Source: Symsagittifera roscoffensis (Eukaryota > Xenacoelomorpha > Acoela > Convolutidae). Taken from it: 64,000 bases of DNA. A model generated the notes under the pieces. That model did no database searches and was not told the DNA's origin. It worked only from the letters and a program-made list of their open reading frames with translations. The position numbers and the translations under genes are program-made. Positions 22,478 to 33,027 of this stretch are shown piece by piece. The stretch spans positions 1,478,537 through 1,542,536 of the forward strand of contig NC_087071.1 of NCBI RefSeq assembly GCF_963678635.1, read 5' to 3'. Numbering within the stretch: position 1 is the stretch's first letter; each line of letters begins with the position of its first letter.

Positions 22478-22666
22478 TTAGTGAAGAAGTTTATGTTTAT
22501 TATAGTATTCTTCTAAAAAAAGAATTAGACGGATTGTTGCTAGGGCAAATGTGAGGATTGCTTTCTTTATACATTTGCATATGGTCAAAATGAGGGATGA
22601 TAGAAATGTTATGAAAATTACAAATAGTAGAAAAATATCAGTTCTACTGAAAATAGTTCGTATCAT
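22478..22666 (-). CDS. Small transmembrane ORF B of the LTR element
   Basis: 62 codons. One strongly hydrophobic segment (residues 11-29, IFLLFVIFITFLSS then LILTI), then a Cys/Lys cluster and a second hydrophobic stretch (LTFALATIRLILFL), then a basic end. Its ATG (22664-22666) overlaps the TGA of the preceding ORF (22663-22665) as ATGA. Looks like a one- or two-pass membrane protein, with no recognisable family. Such small membrane accessory proteins are unusual in gypsy elements. Confidence 0.5.
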   Translation of the reverse strand: MIRTIFSRTDIFLLFVIFITFLSSLILTICKCIKKAILTFALATIRLILFLEEYYNKHKLLH

Positions 22667-22893
22667 TTAGACAAGTTGTATGAATCGTACCTGTGGATAT
22701 AATCAAGGGTTTTCGAAAGTTGGAGAAATAGTTCGAATATAGTGTAGAAAATTAAAAAAATATTACAAAAAATGATTAAGATTATTAGAAAAGATTCAAG
22801 GATATCAAAAAGAAATATTATGAAAGTTTCAAGTATCGTAAAAAATTGTTTGAGGTTTGTGATAATTTTAGTGACTGTTTGATAGAAGAGCAT
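22663..22893 (-). CDS. Small transmembrane ORF A of the LTR element
   Basis: 76 codons, with about 45 consecutive hydrophobic residues rich in Phe, Ile and Leu (residues 17-62), probably two membrane passes, and a polar C-terminus. It lies 590 nt downstream of pol and overlaps ORF B by four bases (ATGA). No family recognised. Low-complexity A/T-rich DNA can generate such frames by chance, but the coupled second ORF argues for a real pair. Confidence 0.45.
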   Translation of the reverse strand: MLFYQTVTKIITNLKQFFTILETFIIFLFDILESFLIILIIFCNIFLIFYTIFELFLQLSKTLDYIHRYDSYNLSK

Positions 22894-23484
22894 TTAAGAA
22901 ATGACTTCTTGATCGAATATTTTTTGTTGTTTGGGGCAATTTTCAAGTGTGGTCGGATTATTTATTAGTTTTTTGACAAGTGGGTTGAGTTTGGTAAAAA
23001 ATTGTTGGGGGCAATTTTTATGGTGATCGGGAGGTCTTCTTTGTCTTTATTTTCATTTGTCAAATGATCTGGGGTATTTTTAAGATTTTATACTTTAGGC
23101 TAATTAAAATGGTCGTTCTTTTTCTTTAGGCTAATTTAACATATTTGTTTGGGGGATATTTGAGGTCTGAGTTGGGGAAATATTGTTGATCTTTGGTTTA
23201 TTAGATAAGGGAGGGTTAGGATATTATGGTGATATTTATTTTAGTTGTCAAGTTGGAGTGGTTTGCTTATTTTTGACCTGGAGGTCGTAAAGTTATAGTT
23301 ATAGATATGCCTGGAGTTTAATATCGTTCGTCTAGTTGGTTTGTGTTAGAGTTAGAGAAGGTGACGGATTGGATGAATCCTATTGGCTAATTATGAACTA
23401 GAATCGCTGCGTGTTTGTCAGCATGTTATTTTGAAAAATGAAAATTCAAAATGTTTCAAAGGTCTAAGATTGTGAAATACAAAA
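22894..23484. other. Non-coding gap between pol and small ORFs
   Basis: No frame of note. It may contain splice signals for the env-side mRNA. G/T-rich on the plus strand (A/C-rich on the element strand). Confidence 0.4.
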
Positions 23485-26400
23485 TTAAAGTGGTTTTTGA
23501 AATTCGACTTTCTTTAATATTTTAGATTGTGGGATGAATAATTTATAATTTTTACGTGGTTGGTTTCTAAGTCGTGAAGACTCTCTATGTTCTGATTTGT
23601 CAATTTGTTCTTGGGGTATTATTTGTTCTGTCATTTTTCTATTTTTTCTTTCTTTTTGAAATGTATTTTGATCTAGATTTTTTGTATTGTTTTTTGTGGT
23701 GGTTGATTTTGTTATTTGGTTTTTGAGGTGAAAATCTTTTTGTTCCTTTGTTGTATTTTCCGTATGTGGGTCATTTTGAATAACTTGTAAACCTGTAAAA
23801 GAATATAATTGAGTTAGTTCGCGGAGTGCGTATTCTTTTGGATAATAAGGTAATAGGTTATTTCGGTGTTGAACGATTTCTTTTTTGTCTGAGTCGGTGA
23901 TTTTATATGTGACATCAGTGGGTTTTGCAATTATTTGGTATGGTCCTTTACGAAGGGGTTGTAATTTTTTAGAAATTCCTTTTTGAGTGGTAAAATTGGG
24001 TATTAAAACAAATGTTCCAATTTTTAAATCGGAGGCTGGTGTAAAGCGTGAATTTATTTGTTCATTTATGTTTTGCCTTTGTAACAACTTTTTCGTTATT
24101 TTTTGATAAATTTCATTGTGTTTTTTATCTCTATTTAAAATCCATTCGGTGTGTGTACCGGAGGCTAATTTAAGAATTTGTGGGTGATGAAAATGATCTT
24201 CATCGTGTGTATGTAATGGTAGGTTATAACAAATTGAGTCTTTATTTGGTTGACAATAACCTTGTGCGTTTTTATGAGAGTTTGCTGTAAACATTATTGG
24301 TTTGCGTGGCTTTTGGTTAAAAACCATTTCATATGGTGACATTCCTAGAGTTGTCGTAATTTGTGAATTATATGCTAAGGGAAATAATTTTACATCTGCT
24401 GACCATTCAGTATATCTTGTATCATTTCCATTGATGATACATCTAAGATATTCTTGTAATGAACGGTTCATACCTTCGACTAAGCCGTTTGTCCAAGGTG
24501 CGTGAGATGTACGTGGTTTGTGTTTGATGTTATATAGATGACATAGTGTGATAATTTCATTATTTATGAATTCTGTACCGTTATCTGTAACTAGAATTTC
24601 TGGTAGTCCAAATTTGGCTATCCAGTGTTCATAAAGCGTTGTGTAAGCGTAATAAGCGTTACAATGTGGTACTGGGTTAAGTGCTACATAATGTGTAAAT
24701 GCGTCAACAATTACCATAATGTAGGAGTTTCCTTCGGATGAGGGTGAAATTGGTCCTTTTGTATCAAAGGAGATACGGTGGTTAAAGTACAAACTTTGTC
24801 CTTTAAAATCTTGTTTTTGTGCTATTTGTTTTTGATTTGGGTAAGGTTTATTTAGTTGACATACTATACAGTCATTGCATAGTACTTTTATCCAAATTGG
24901 TGCATTTGGGAAATAAAAGTTTTGTATAAAATTTGAATATGTTTTTTCTGATCCAGAGTGTCCTTTAATATTTTGTGTATGTGAAATATTAAAAGCTATG
25001 AGAATCATACTTAGAGGGAGACAGGGAACTGTAGATTCATTTAATTTGTATTCTAGAAGGTCTGTGTTTTCGTTAATTGTTGTATTATTGAATTTTCGAA
25101 AATATCGGAGGAGTGTTTTATTTCCTAAAATAGTTGTATCTGCCTTGACGGGTTTAGTTTTATATTTGTGCCATGATTTTAGTTGTCGAATTACCGGGTC
25201 AAGATTCTGATATTGTTTCAGTGTTGAAATTGTAATTGTTTCTGTTGGGGGGAGAAATATGTTTTCAATTTCTAATTTAGATAAGGGTATTGTATCAAGT
25301 GGGTCATGGAGGTCAAAAACTTGATTTATTGTGTATTTTGAATCGTTTGTTTGTGGTCCTGATAAGTTTATTTTATCAGTTAAATTTTCTTTTTCAATTA
25401 GTGGAAAATGGTCTTTTTTAGGCGGGTGTTGTTTTATTCTTTTTTGTTGGGTGTTATTTTTTATCCATTGTGAATATGGGATTGGTTTAAAAGTTGATGT
25501 TCCAAGTAGATCAACTTCATAGTGATTATTTTGACAATCTAAATAAAGTGGGAAATGTTGTAAATTATTTATTTGTGATTGTTCAACGTCAGTTTTTACT
25601 GCATATTTGCATTCCAATCGGGGTGATGTTTCATTTTCTGCAAGGTAGAATTTTATATTTTTGGGTATTTCAACTGTGGTTTTACGTGTAAGTAATTCAG
25701 GTGGCGTATTTCGACTTAAAGTGTCTGGTAATGCAAGATTTTTTCCTGCGGTCCAAACTATATGTAAGTTTGGGAATTTCATTAAAATTAGTTGAAATCT
25801 GTAAACTCGGTGGTTTGGATTAGACTTTTGTGTAAAAAGGAAAATGATTGGTTTATGGTCTGTGAATAGAACTGTGGGATGTTTTGATCCAAGTATCAGA
25901 AATTCATATTCTGTTAGTGTATATATTATGGCTGTACATTCTCTCATTAGAGTTGAGAGTCGTAGCTCTGCTTGAGTGAATAATCGAGAATTTGCTGATA
26001 TGAGGTTCATTTTATTTGTACCATTATGTGATTGTAATAATGCTGCGCCGATGCCAAAGTTCGAAGCATCGCACATTGCATAAAATGGTTGATCTGAATC
26101 TGGAATTGTGTTTGAAATTTGTTCAGTTAGAAGTTTTTTAATTTCTTCAAATCGTGCTTGATGTTCTGTATTCCATTCAAAATTATTTTGTTGTCTAAGT
26201 ATATTATAGAATGGTCGTAGATATAATTGCATTTTATAAACATATTTGCTTAAAAAGTTTAACATTCCAAGGAATTCTTGGATTTTCTTTTTATTTGTTG
26301 GTGGTTGGAGTTTTTGAATAGCGTCTATACGTGATTTCAATGGAGTGATTGTTTTTCTTTCTATATTATGTCCTAAGAATTTAACTTTTGTCAAAAAGAA

Positions 26401-29073
26401 GTGTGATTTATCGGGGGCGGCCTTCAGATTTTCGTTCTGAAGTATTTGGTGATATTGTTCTAAAACATTGAACATTTCTTCTTTAGTCTGTGATTGCATA
26501 AAAACATCGTCTAAATAGGTGATTGCGTTTTTCTTGAGTATTAGTGGTCTAAAAATTTTGCTCATAAAAGCTGAAAATGCTGCTGGTCCTATGGATATTC
26601 CATAGAATAAGCGGTTGAATTCATATTGTTGGTTTCCAATGACAAATTGTGTTAAGCGTCGTGATTGTTCATCTAATGGCATTTGATTATATGCACTATT
26701 CATATCGGCGGTGGTAAAGTATTTTCCGTTTATTTTTGTTAAAATAACTTGTATTGGTTCAATGGGCCAATTACACTTTGATTCATCTATGAGTGAGTTG
26801 AGGTATCTAGCATCGAGAACGATTTTTAATGATTCTCCTTTAGCTAGAATGATAACAGGGTTGATAAATGTGTTGCCTTTTGGTTGTTCTTCTTTATTTA
26901 CTGGTGATATAATGTTGTATTGTTCTAAAATGTCGAGTAATCTGTTCACTTTATCGTGTAAGTGAATTGGTACTTTACTTGCTCTTTGTTTTTTGAAAAC
27001 TGAGTCTGGTTTTAATGGGAGATGTAGCGATGAGCTGATTTTGCCAACATCAAATTTGGATGTTGCATAGACTGATGAATATTTAATTAGCTGTTTGGCT
27101 AGCTTTTCAAATTCGTCTTGTGTTATCTGTGAATGTTGGAAATTAAACATTGTTAAAAATTTCTGTTGATTCTCTGTGTAGTTACTTATGTTGAATGTAG
27201 GTTTGAAATATGGGGTTTTTGTGAAATAATCCGTATTTCTGTTTTCGTTACTTATTATATTATTTATAGATAATTCTTCATTAAGGATTGTGGATTGGCA
27301 AATATCTAGTAATTGGAGTATATTATTTACACGATATGCTTTTTCGTGTGTTGGTGATATTGTAGCGTTGGTTTCGCAATAGCCTAAAAGTCCTAAAGGT
27401 AATGTTACTTGGTAAGGTGTATTGTTGTATACATGTAAGGAAATAATATCTGAATTCGAGTTTTTCAAATATTTTATTGATGAGATTGTGATTTTGAAAA
27501 ATTTATGAATAGGTTTGAATTCAAAATCTGACATATAAAATTTTTGTTTGTTTTGCTTTTTATCATATTGGTGAACTTGCTTTATTGAAAAATTGTATAT
27601 GTTTCCTGATAATGGTTTCAAGTGTTTTCTTTGTTGGTTATATATTGGATAGAATTTTGAAAAGAATGGTGGTTGTTTATTTAATCTTTGAAAAAATGTT
27701 AGAGATGTGTTTTTTGTTTTTGTATATTTATCTTTGATTAATATTTTACTGTTCAAGATGTTGATTGTTGGTATATATTTAGATATGAATGGTATTCCAA
27801 TGATATTATGTTTAATATCGGTGATATGGAATATTTGTTTAAATGGTTTATTTAAAATTTTACTTTGCTCTATTGTTCTTGTGGGGAGAAGAAATAATTG
27901 GATTTTTCCGTAGTTTATTAATGTTGATCCTTGTGCTGTTGCTAGTTTGCTGGAGGTTTCAAGAGGTGTTAGCTTTGGGTGTAAGGTTTTTATTTCATTC
28001 CATGTGGGAATGTTTATTATATTTGATTCTGCTCCTGAATCAATTAAAAAATCAATTTCAAGATCTGGTGGTTGAAATTCTTTGTTTCTTGGACTTTCTA
28101 AGAGAAATGGTATTGTCCAAATTTTTTCTTTGGGTTGTTCTTTTTGTATATTTTGATAGATGTGATTTGTATTCAAGCATTTTGTTTTGTCATTTTCAGT
28201 GGGTTGATTTGTAGTGTTAATTCCATTAGTTTCTTGCGTCGTTGGTGTGGAATGTGTGGGTTTAGTATAATAATTGTGAAGAAATTCTGATTGATTTTCA
28301 TATATGTGTGATGAAAAAGGTTGTTCATATATAACAGGTTCATAGTCATTTTCGACTTTTATCATATTGATGGAGAGAGTGTTTTCTGCGTCGCTTTCTG
28401 AATCTGATGATCCACAGTTTATTTGATTGAGTTGTAACGTATCAGTTACTGTGTCATCAATACCTGGAGGGTCTGATGTTGTTTCTGGATTAGATTGTAC
28501 TTGATTAATATGTCTTTGATGTTTAGGTGTACTACTTCTGTGGCGATTATTAGAATTATTATAGTGATTATTATTCCGGTGTGGTGATTGGGAATAATTT
28601 CTATAACGATTATTATAACTTGAGTGTCGATTTTGTGAATTATTTCGCGATCTATTTTGATAATTACCGTTTGATCTATTATATGAGTTATTTCTTGATC
28701 GATTGTTTGGATAATACTGATTTCGGTTGTTGGAATAGCTTCTATTTCGATTATTGGAATAGTTTCTATTTCTATTATATGATGAGTTTCGTGAATAATT
28801 GTTTGGATAGTATCTATTTCTTGATTGGGAATTAGATCTAGAAACAAATTGTGTTGTGTTTGAATTAGATCTGGAGTAGTTATTTCTACTATTTGGTCTA
28901 TTGTAGTGATTTTGTGACGAATTTTGTGTATTTCTTCGTTCTGGCGATCTTCCTCTATAACTTGAGTTATAAGGTGATTGGTTTCTTGTATAATTTGTAT
29001 TGTTCGGGAGTGGTTTTCCTGAACTATTGTTGCTGTATACATTTTTGTTCGGTAGATTTTGATCTTTCTTCAT
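23485..29073 (-). CDS. pol: Pol polyprotein: PR-RT-RNase H-integrase, intact
   Basis: 1862 uninterrupted codons. Residues 1-190 are a low-complexity Asn/Ser/Arg/Tyr-rich linker with repeated NNRNRSY-like motifs. The aspartic protease has DSGA at 345-348. Reverse transcriptase covers about 700-905, with LDARYLN (753-759) and the catalytic YLDD at 853-856. RNase H follows, with CDAS (Asp1002), Glu1045 and TDHK (Asp1072). The integrase zinc domain has His1365, His1372, Cys1402 and Cys1405, and the catalytic core is Asp1437, Asp1497, Glu1533 (D-59-D-35-E). A GPY/F-like module follows (KGPYQI near 1709), then a basic tail. The order is diagnostic of Ty3/gypsy. ATG at 29071-29073 is the first Met, but the same frame is open upstream through the gag zinc knuckle to TAA 29194, so pol is probably made as part of Gag-Pol. 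A spacer of about 340 residues between protease and RT is longer than usual. Confidence 0.97.
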   Translation of the reverse strand: MKKDQNLPNKNVYSNNSSGKPLPNNTNYTRNQSPYNSSYRGRSPERRNTQNSSQNHYNRPNSRNNYSRSNSNTTQFVSRSNSQSRNRYYPNNYSRNSSYNRNRNYSNNRNRSYSNNRNQYYPNNRSRNNSYNRSNGNYQNRSRNNSQNRHSSYNNRYRNYSQSPHRNNNHYNNSNNRHRSSTPKHQRHINQVQSNPETTSDPPGIDDTVTDTLQLNQINCGSSDSESDAENTLSINMIKVENDYEPVIYEQPFSSHIYENQSEFLHNYYTKPTHSTPTTQETNGINTTNQPTENDKTKCLNTNHIYQNIQKEQPKEKIWTIPFLLESPRNKEFQPPDLEIDFLIDSGAESNIINIPTWNEIKTLHPKLTPLETSSKLATAQGSTLINYGKIQLFLLPTRTIEQSKILNKPFKQIFHITDIKHNIIGIPFISKYIPTINILNSKILIKDKYTKTKNTSLTFFQRLNKQPPFFSKFYPIYNQQRKHLKPLSGNIYNFSIKQVHQYDKKQNKQKFYMSDFEFKPIHKFFKITISSIKYLKNSNSDIISLHVYNNTPYQVTLPLGLLGYCETNATISPTHEKAYRVNNILQLLDICQSTILNEELSINNIISNENRNTDYFTKTPYFKPTFNISNYTENQQKFLTMFNFQHSQITQDEFEKLAKQLIKYSSVYATSKFDVGKISSSLHLPLKPDSVFKKQRASKVPIHLHDKVNRLLDILEQYNIISPVNKEEQPKGNTFINPVIILAKGESLKIVLDARYLNSLIDESKCNWPIEPIQVILTKINGKYFTTADMNSAYNQMPLDEQSRRLTQFVIGNQQYEFNRLFYGISIGPAAFSAFMSKIFRPLILKKNAITYLDDVFMQSQTKEEMFNVLEQYHQILQNENLKAAPDKSHFFLTKVKFLGHNIERKTITPLKSRIDAIQKLQPPTNKKKIQEFLGMLNFLSKYVYKMQLYLRPFYNILRQQNNFEWNTEHQARFEEIKKLLTEQISNTIPDSDQPFYAMCDASNFGIGAALLQSHNGTNKMNLISANSRLFTQAELRLSTLMRECTAIIYTLTEYEFLILGSKHPTVLFTDHKPIIFLFTQKSNPNHRVYRFQLILMKFPNLHIVWTAGKNLALPDTLSRNTPPELLTRKTTVEIPKNIKFYLAENETSPRLECKYAVKTDVEQSQINNLQHFPLYLDCQNNHYEVDLLGTSTFKPIPYSQWIKNNTQQKRIKQHPPKKDHFPLIEKENLTDKINLSGPQTNDSKYTINQVFDLHDPLDTIPLSKLEIENIFLPPTETITISTLKQYQNLDPVIRQLKSWHKYKTKPVKADTTILGNKTLLRYFRKFNNTTINENTDLLEYKLNESTVPCLPLSMILIAFNISHTQNIKGHSGSEKTYSNFIQNFYFPNAPIWIKVLCNDCIVCQLNKPYPNQKQIAQKQDFKGQSLYFNHRISFDTKGPISPSSEGNSYIMVIVDAFTHYVALNPVPHCNAYYAYTTLYEHWIAKFGLPEILVTDNGTEFINNEIITLCHLYNIKHKPRTSHAPWTNGLVEGMNRSLQEYLRCIINGNDTRYTEWSADVKLFPLAYNSQITTTLGMSPYEMVFNQKPRKPIMFTANSHKNAQGYCQPNKDSICYNLPLHTHDEDHFHHPQILKLASGTHTEWILNRDKKHNEIYQKITKKLLQRQNINEQINSRFTPASDLKIGTFVLIPNFTTQKGISKKLQPLRKGPYQIIAKPTDVTYKITDSDKKEIVQHRNNLLPYYPKEYALRELTQLYSFTGLQVIQNDPHTENTTKEQKDFHLKNQITKSTTTKNNTKNLDQNTFQKERKNRKMTEQIIPQEQIDKSEHRESSRLRNQPRKNYKLFIPQSKILKKVEFQKPL

Positions 29074-31714
29074 ATATTGATAGAATGACTTATTTGGTTC
29101 TTTGTATTTTTGAGGTTTATTTTGATTATCTTGCTGTTTTTGTCTACATTCAGAAATACTATGTCCGTATCGTCGGCAATAATTACACCATTTTTAGAAA
29201 GATGGTTTGCCTTTAAAGTTTGGGTGTTTTTCGTAAATATTGAGTATTTCAGTGATTTTTTCAACGAGGTCTGTATCTGATTCCTGTATATTGTTTATAT
29301 TTGTGGAAGCTGTTTCAATTCTGTTAACGTATTGTAATTTCAGATTTTCCGTTTCCTCGAGTTTCATTGTGATTTCTGCTTGTTCTAGTTTGTCTACTAG
29401 TTTTCGAAAATCTAAATCGGGTTCTCGAATTGAAGAAGGATGGGATGCTCTCTTTTTTATTGCTATTTTCCTTAATTGTGGTGTTAAGGTCATCATTAAG
29501 ATTTCTGTCATCTTTGTGTTTTTATAGTCATGTGTATTTAATGAATATGCTTTTCGAACTAGTGTTTCGATTCGTACTGCTAATTGCTTGATGGTTTCGT
29601 TTGGTAATCTGCGAATTTCATTACATAAAACTCTTTGTTGTTGTTTGTTTCTTTCGGAGTCAAACATTTTTGAAAATTCTTGTGTAAACCTTTTCCAATT
29701 TGATTTTATTTCTACAGGCAATACTGAAAACCATTTTTGGGCTGCGCCATCTAAAGTTGTTTGTATCAACGCTGTGCGTCGATGTATCCAGTTTTGATGT
29801 AGTGGCGTATTAATTGGTTCAGGTCCTATTTAATATCAAATTTGCTGTTACTGCATTTAAATAGTCTTCTACAGAATATTCAGGGTCTGTTCCTGTGAAT
29901 ACCATTAAAGGTTTATTTGATGTTATTGATGATCCATCCATAAGGTATGGATTCATTGTCATTTGTAATGATTCTGCTGCATTTGGCATTTGAGAAAAAT
30001 TTGAAAGTTGATTTCTTGTTATTTCGTGTTGTTGAAGATAATATGGGAGTGGTATTTCATTTTGCATTTGTGTTGGTTGGTACGAGTGTGCAATCATTGG
30101 GTTTTGTTGCTGAATTGGTTGAAAAGATTGTGTATTAATTGGGTTTTGTTGCTGAATTGGTTGTTGATTTTGTGTATCTATTGGTTGTGGAGAAAAATTT
30201 CTATGATATGTATGTGGTTTCTGTATTCCTTGTCCACGATATTCTTGATTATAGGGTGCAAATATATCTGGTTGTAAGAAATCATCATCTGAGGATAAGT
30301 AATCCATTCGATAAGGTGTTTGTTTTTTATTTTTATTTTGCTGAAAAAATGGATAATTTTCACTACGATCCTGTGGAGGATGTAAATTTGTTTGGAAATT
30401 TACTGAATTAGGTGGTGCCATTGAGTTATCCCAGTTTCGAGATCTTGTATAATTACTAAAATTTTTTCGTGGTTGATAATTTGTTTTTGATGGATGTGTG
30501 TAATTATAATTATGGTCTGCAAAATTGTTTCTAGTGAACGTTTTGCGTGTTTTTGACGGTATTGTCATGGGTCTGTATGTTTGGTAATCCATGTGTGAAT
30601 ATTTTGGGGCAACCGAAGGTTTAACGGTTGATTGTAAGGTTACCTGTGTTTGTGAAAGGTTTGTATTTCTTGGTGTTGTTAAGTTTGGGCGTATTGGTGA
30701 AATACTTTGTTGTGTAGTTGTTGTGTGTACGATTTCTTCATTTATGAAGTGTGATGGTGTCTGGATATCTTGTTGAGTAAGATTCCTAGTTCCATTGAGG
30801 TTTTCATTGTGTATGACTGTAGAGTTTAAACTATTATTTTGCATATCGGGTAAAAATGTATTATAGTTTAATGGTGTTGCATCAATGGTTAATGGTATTA
30901 CTCTTACATAATCTCTTATATAAGATATCGTACTTATTGCTTGGCTTGAGATTGATTGTGGGAAGTTTATAAATGCAGGATGAGACCATTCGGGGTCCCA
31001 AACATAGTCTGATTGTTCTGTGATAGCAGTATCATCGTTTGAGTTTTGGGGTCTAAAATTTTTTCTTGCTTGTGAAATTAAATCAATATTGTGTATGAAA
31101 TAATCTATTATGAACCATGCCAAAATTTTTTGTAAGTCGTGTTTTGTATGTTGTGAAACTTCATCTTTCGTGAAATTTTCTTTAATGATATTTAGAAAAC
31201 TAGAGAGTAGTGTGATTTCATGTCGTACTCTTATATGTTTCGATGTTTCTGTCGGTGAGACATTTGGTATTTGGATTTCGTTTTCTAATATCGAGATATA
31301 ACTATATATTATTGCAAAAACTTCATTAGTGAATATGGAGTTTGCTCTTTGTGAGTTATGATATTGGATGCTTTTCATATATTCTGAGAATACTTTTGAA
31401 AATTCTAAATCAAGGTCGTCTGTTTGAATTATATATTTACTGTGATTCTGGTTTGGTGAGCTGAATTCTATGGAGTAAATTCCGTATTGTTGTGTTAGGT
31501 TACATATATCTTTTAGATAGTGATCGATAATTTGTCTTTTGATTTTTACATCTGGGAACTCTGTTTTACATGGACTAATTCCGGGTTCAAATAAATTTAA
31601 AAGTAAATTTTTGCAAAATATATGCTGTCCTCTATCAGTGGTTGCATCTACTATAAAGGGGAAGATATCATCATCATCTGGACTTTCTTCACCTGGGGTG
31701 TGTGTTGAGCTCAT
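29074..31714 (-). pseudogene. gag: Gag: N-terminal region, capsid and zinc knuckle, interrupted
   Basis: Starts at ATG 31712-31714 and is open for 631 codons to TGA 29819. The N-terminal 250 residues are of unknown fold. A Pro/Gln/Asn-rich part with a duplicated QPIQQQNP peptide follows (about 30100-30180). The last 30 residues begin the gypsy capsid (VFTGTDPEYSVEDYLNA). The capsid continues in another frame from about 29826 (LIQTTLDGAAQKWF) to TAA 29194-29196. Three codons later in the same frame comes a perfect CX2CX4HX4C zinc knuckle (CNYCRRYGHSISEC), continuous with pol. So there is one frame change inside capsid and one stop just before nucleocapsid. They could be mutations, assembly errors or recoding signals. 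Confidence 0.85.
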
Positions 31715-32156
31715 TTTTTCGTCTGATGACTGTTAATATGTAATTATCAATGTGTCTAATTGGTTGATTCCAATTGTATAAATGTACTGGTTTGTGTTTA
31801 TACTGCTTTTTTATTCTTCTTTTTCCTCTTTTTGATGAATTTGAAGTTGTTTCTGAGTCAGAGAAATATAATTGATCGTGAATTGGGCAATTTTTATCTA
31901 TTGATTCTTTTAGTTTATAAAGTTCGTCTAAACTGTTGGTTTCTGATTCTGAAAATGCGTTTCGATTTTTTGAAAATCTTTTTCGTGTTATTTGTCTTTG
32001 TTTAGTTATTATTTTTCTCTTTAGTGTTTGTCGTTTTGTTCGAATGACTCCAACTGTTTGTGTATGAGGTGTGATTACAAGGTCGTATTTTTTGTTATCT
32101 ATTTCACAATTGTGTAAAACGATTGTTTGTTTATTTCTTAGGTTTTTAAATGACAT
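31689..32156 (-). CDS. Small basic ORF preceding gag
   Basis: 155 codons from ATG 32154-32156. Its 3' end overlaps the gag start by 26 nt. Strongly basic, with clusters at residues 40-62 (RTKRQTLKRKIITKQR) and near the C-terminus (SKRGKRRIKKQYKHK), separated by an acidic Ser-rich stretch. It could be an RNA-binding or nuclear protein. No family recognised. An extra ORF 5' of gag is uncommon in gypsy elements. If gag is translated from the same RNA it needs reinitiation or leaky scanning. Confidence 0.55.
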   Translation of the reverse strand: MSFKNLRNKQTIVLHNCEIDNKKYDLVITPHTQTVGVIRTKRQTLKRKIITKQRQITRKRFSKNRNAFSESETNSLDELYKLKESIDKNCPIHDQLYFSDSETTSNSSKRGKRRIKKQYKHKPVHLYNWNQPIRHIDNYILTVIRRKNELNTHPR

Positions 32157-33027
32157 AAGGTTTAGGATGACGGGTGCAAAAGGTTGTTAAATGATTTCTA
32201 TTTGCTTAAACTGTTAGTCCTTACGATTTTTTGGTTAGCTTAACCTGGGTCTATTTGTTCAGGGTTGGAGAGAAAAGTATATCTATTCCGAAGAATGATT
32301 TTTTACTTTCTCGTGGCTAGTATAAGCTAAGGTGTTAACTTACTTAATCTTACTTAGGGGTAGTGATTGTGTTCAAGGGTTGGAGAATAGTAAATCGATC
32401 CACAAGGTTCAGGTATAATTAGAACGCGAGTAGTTCGTTAGATACTATTTTAAACTTACTAAGTCTAAGATTTATCCTGGGTCTGGTAAGAGGGGGGATC
32501 AAGTGAAGGATGAATAACCGAAGTTCTTCACTGTTTATCCTAATTTGAATGATTAGTTTTGTTCAAAAATTTCTGTTAGTCCTGGGTTTTTAGAAAGGGT
32601 TGGATAGTGAATCGACGTTTGAGGTCGTTAGACACTAGCTAAGTGGGTGGGGGAGAACAAAATTGTTCTTTTTGATCCAAGGATAGGCCTTGATGATCAA
32701 GTTTTAAATTCAATTAAATAGAAAATGATTTAAGATCCAAGGATAAGCCTTGATGATCTGATTTTAAATTTAAGTGAATTTAAGTTTTAAAATGATTTAA
32801 ATTTGTGTAAGGAAAAGATTTAGTGTTTTTATGATATTAGTGAGCTTATGAATGCTGTTATGTTTAGGTGATGAAGCTAGAACAACAGGATGATTTATGA
32901 TTACTAACCATTTATTGTCATGCTACTAATTTTTATTTTGATTTTTCAATAAATATTTTTCAAACATGTTTTGTATATTACTGCAGAATTTAAGAAAACG
33001 ATCTGAGATCTCCTTATCAATCGTTAT
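32157..33027 (-). promoter_or_regulatory. Leader of the LTR element (5' LTR to first ORF)
   Basis: 871 nt untranslated leader. The bases next to the LTR on the element strand (ATAACGATTGATAAGG, 33027 downward) lack the TGG expected of a primer-binding site for a tRNA 3' end, so the primer is unidentified. A 60-bp direct repeat (gatccaaggata...ccttgatgatc) lies at 32674-32733 and 32734-32793. Repeated 'gggttggaga' blocks at about 32262 and 32377 may belong to a packaging or structured region. Confidence 0.5.
32674..32793. repeat. 60-bp tandem repeat in the leader
   Basis: Two adjacent 60-bp units, each beginning 'gatccaaggata' and containing 'ccttgatgatc', with several differences in the AT-rich half. 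Confidence 0.7.

Noticed and set aside
28446-29042. 198-codon frame overlapping the start of pol
   Set aside because: It is a shifted reading of the AAT-rich low-complexity linker of pol; Ile/Glu/Thr repeats mirror the Asn/Ser/Arg repeats.
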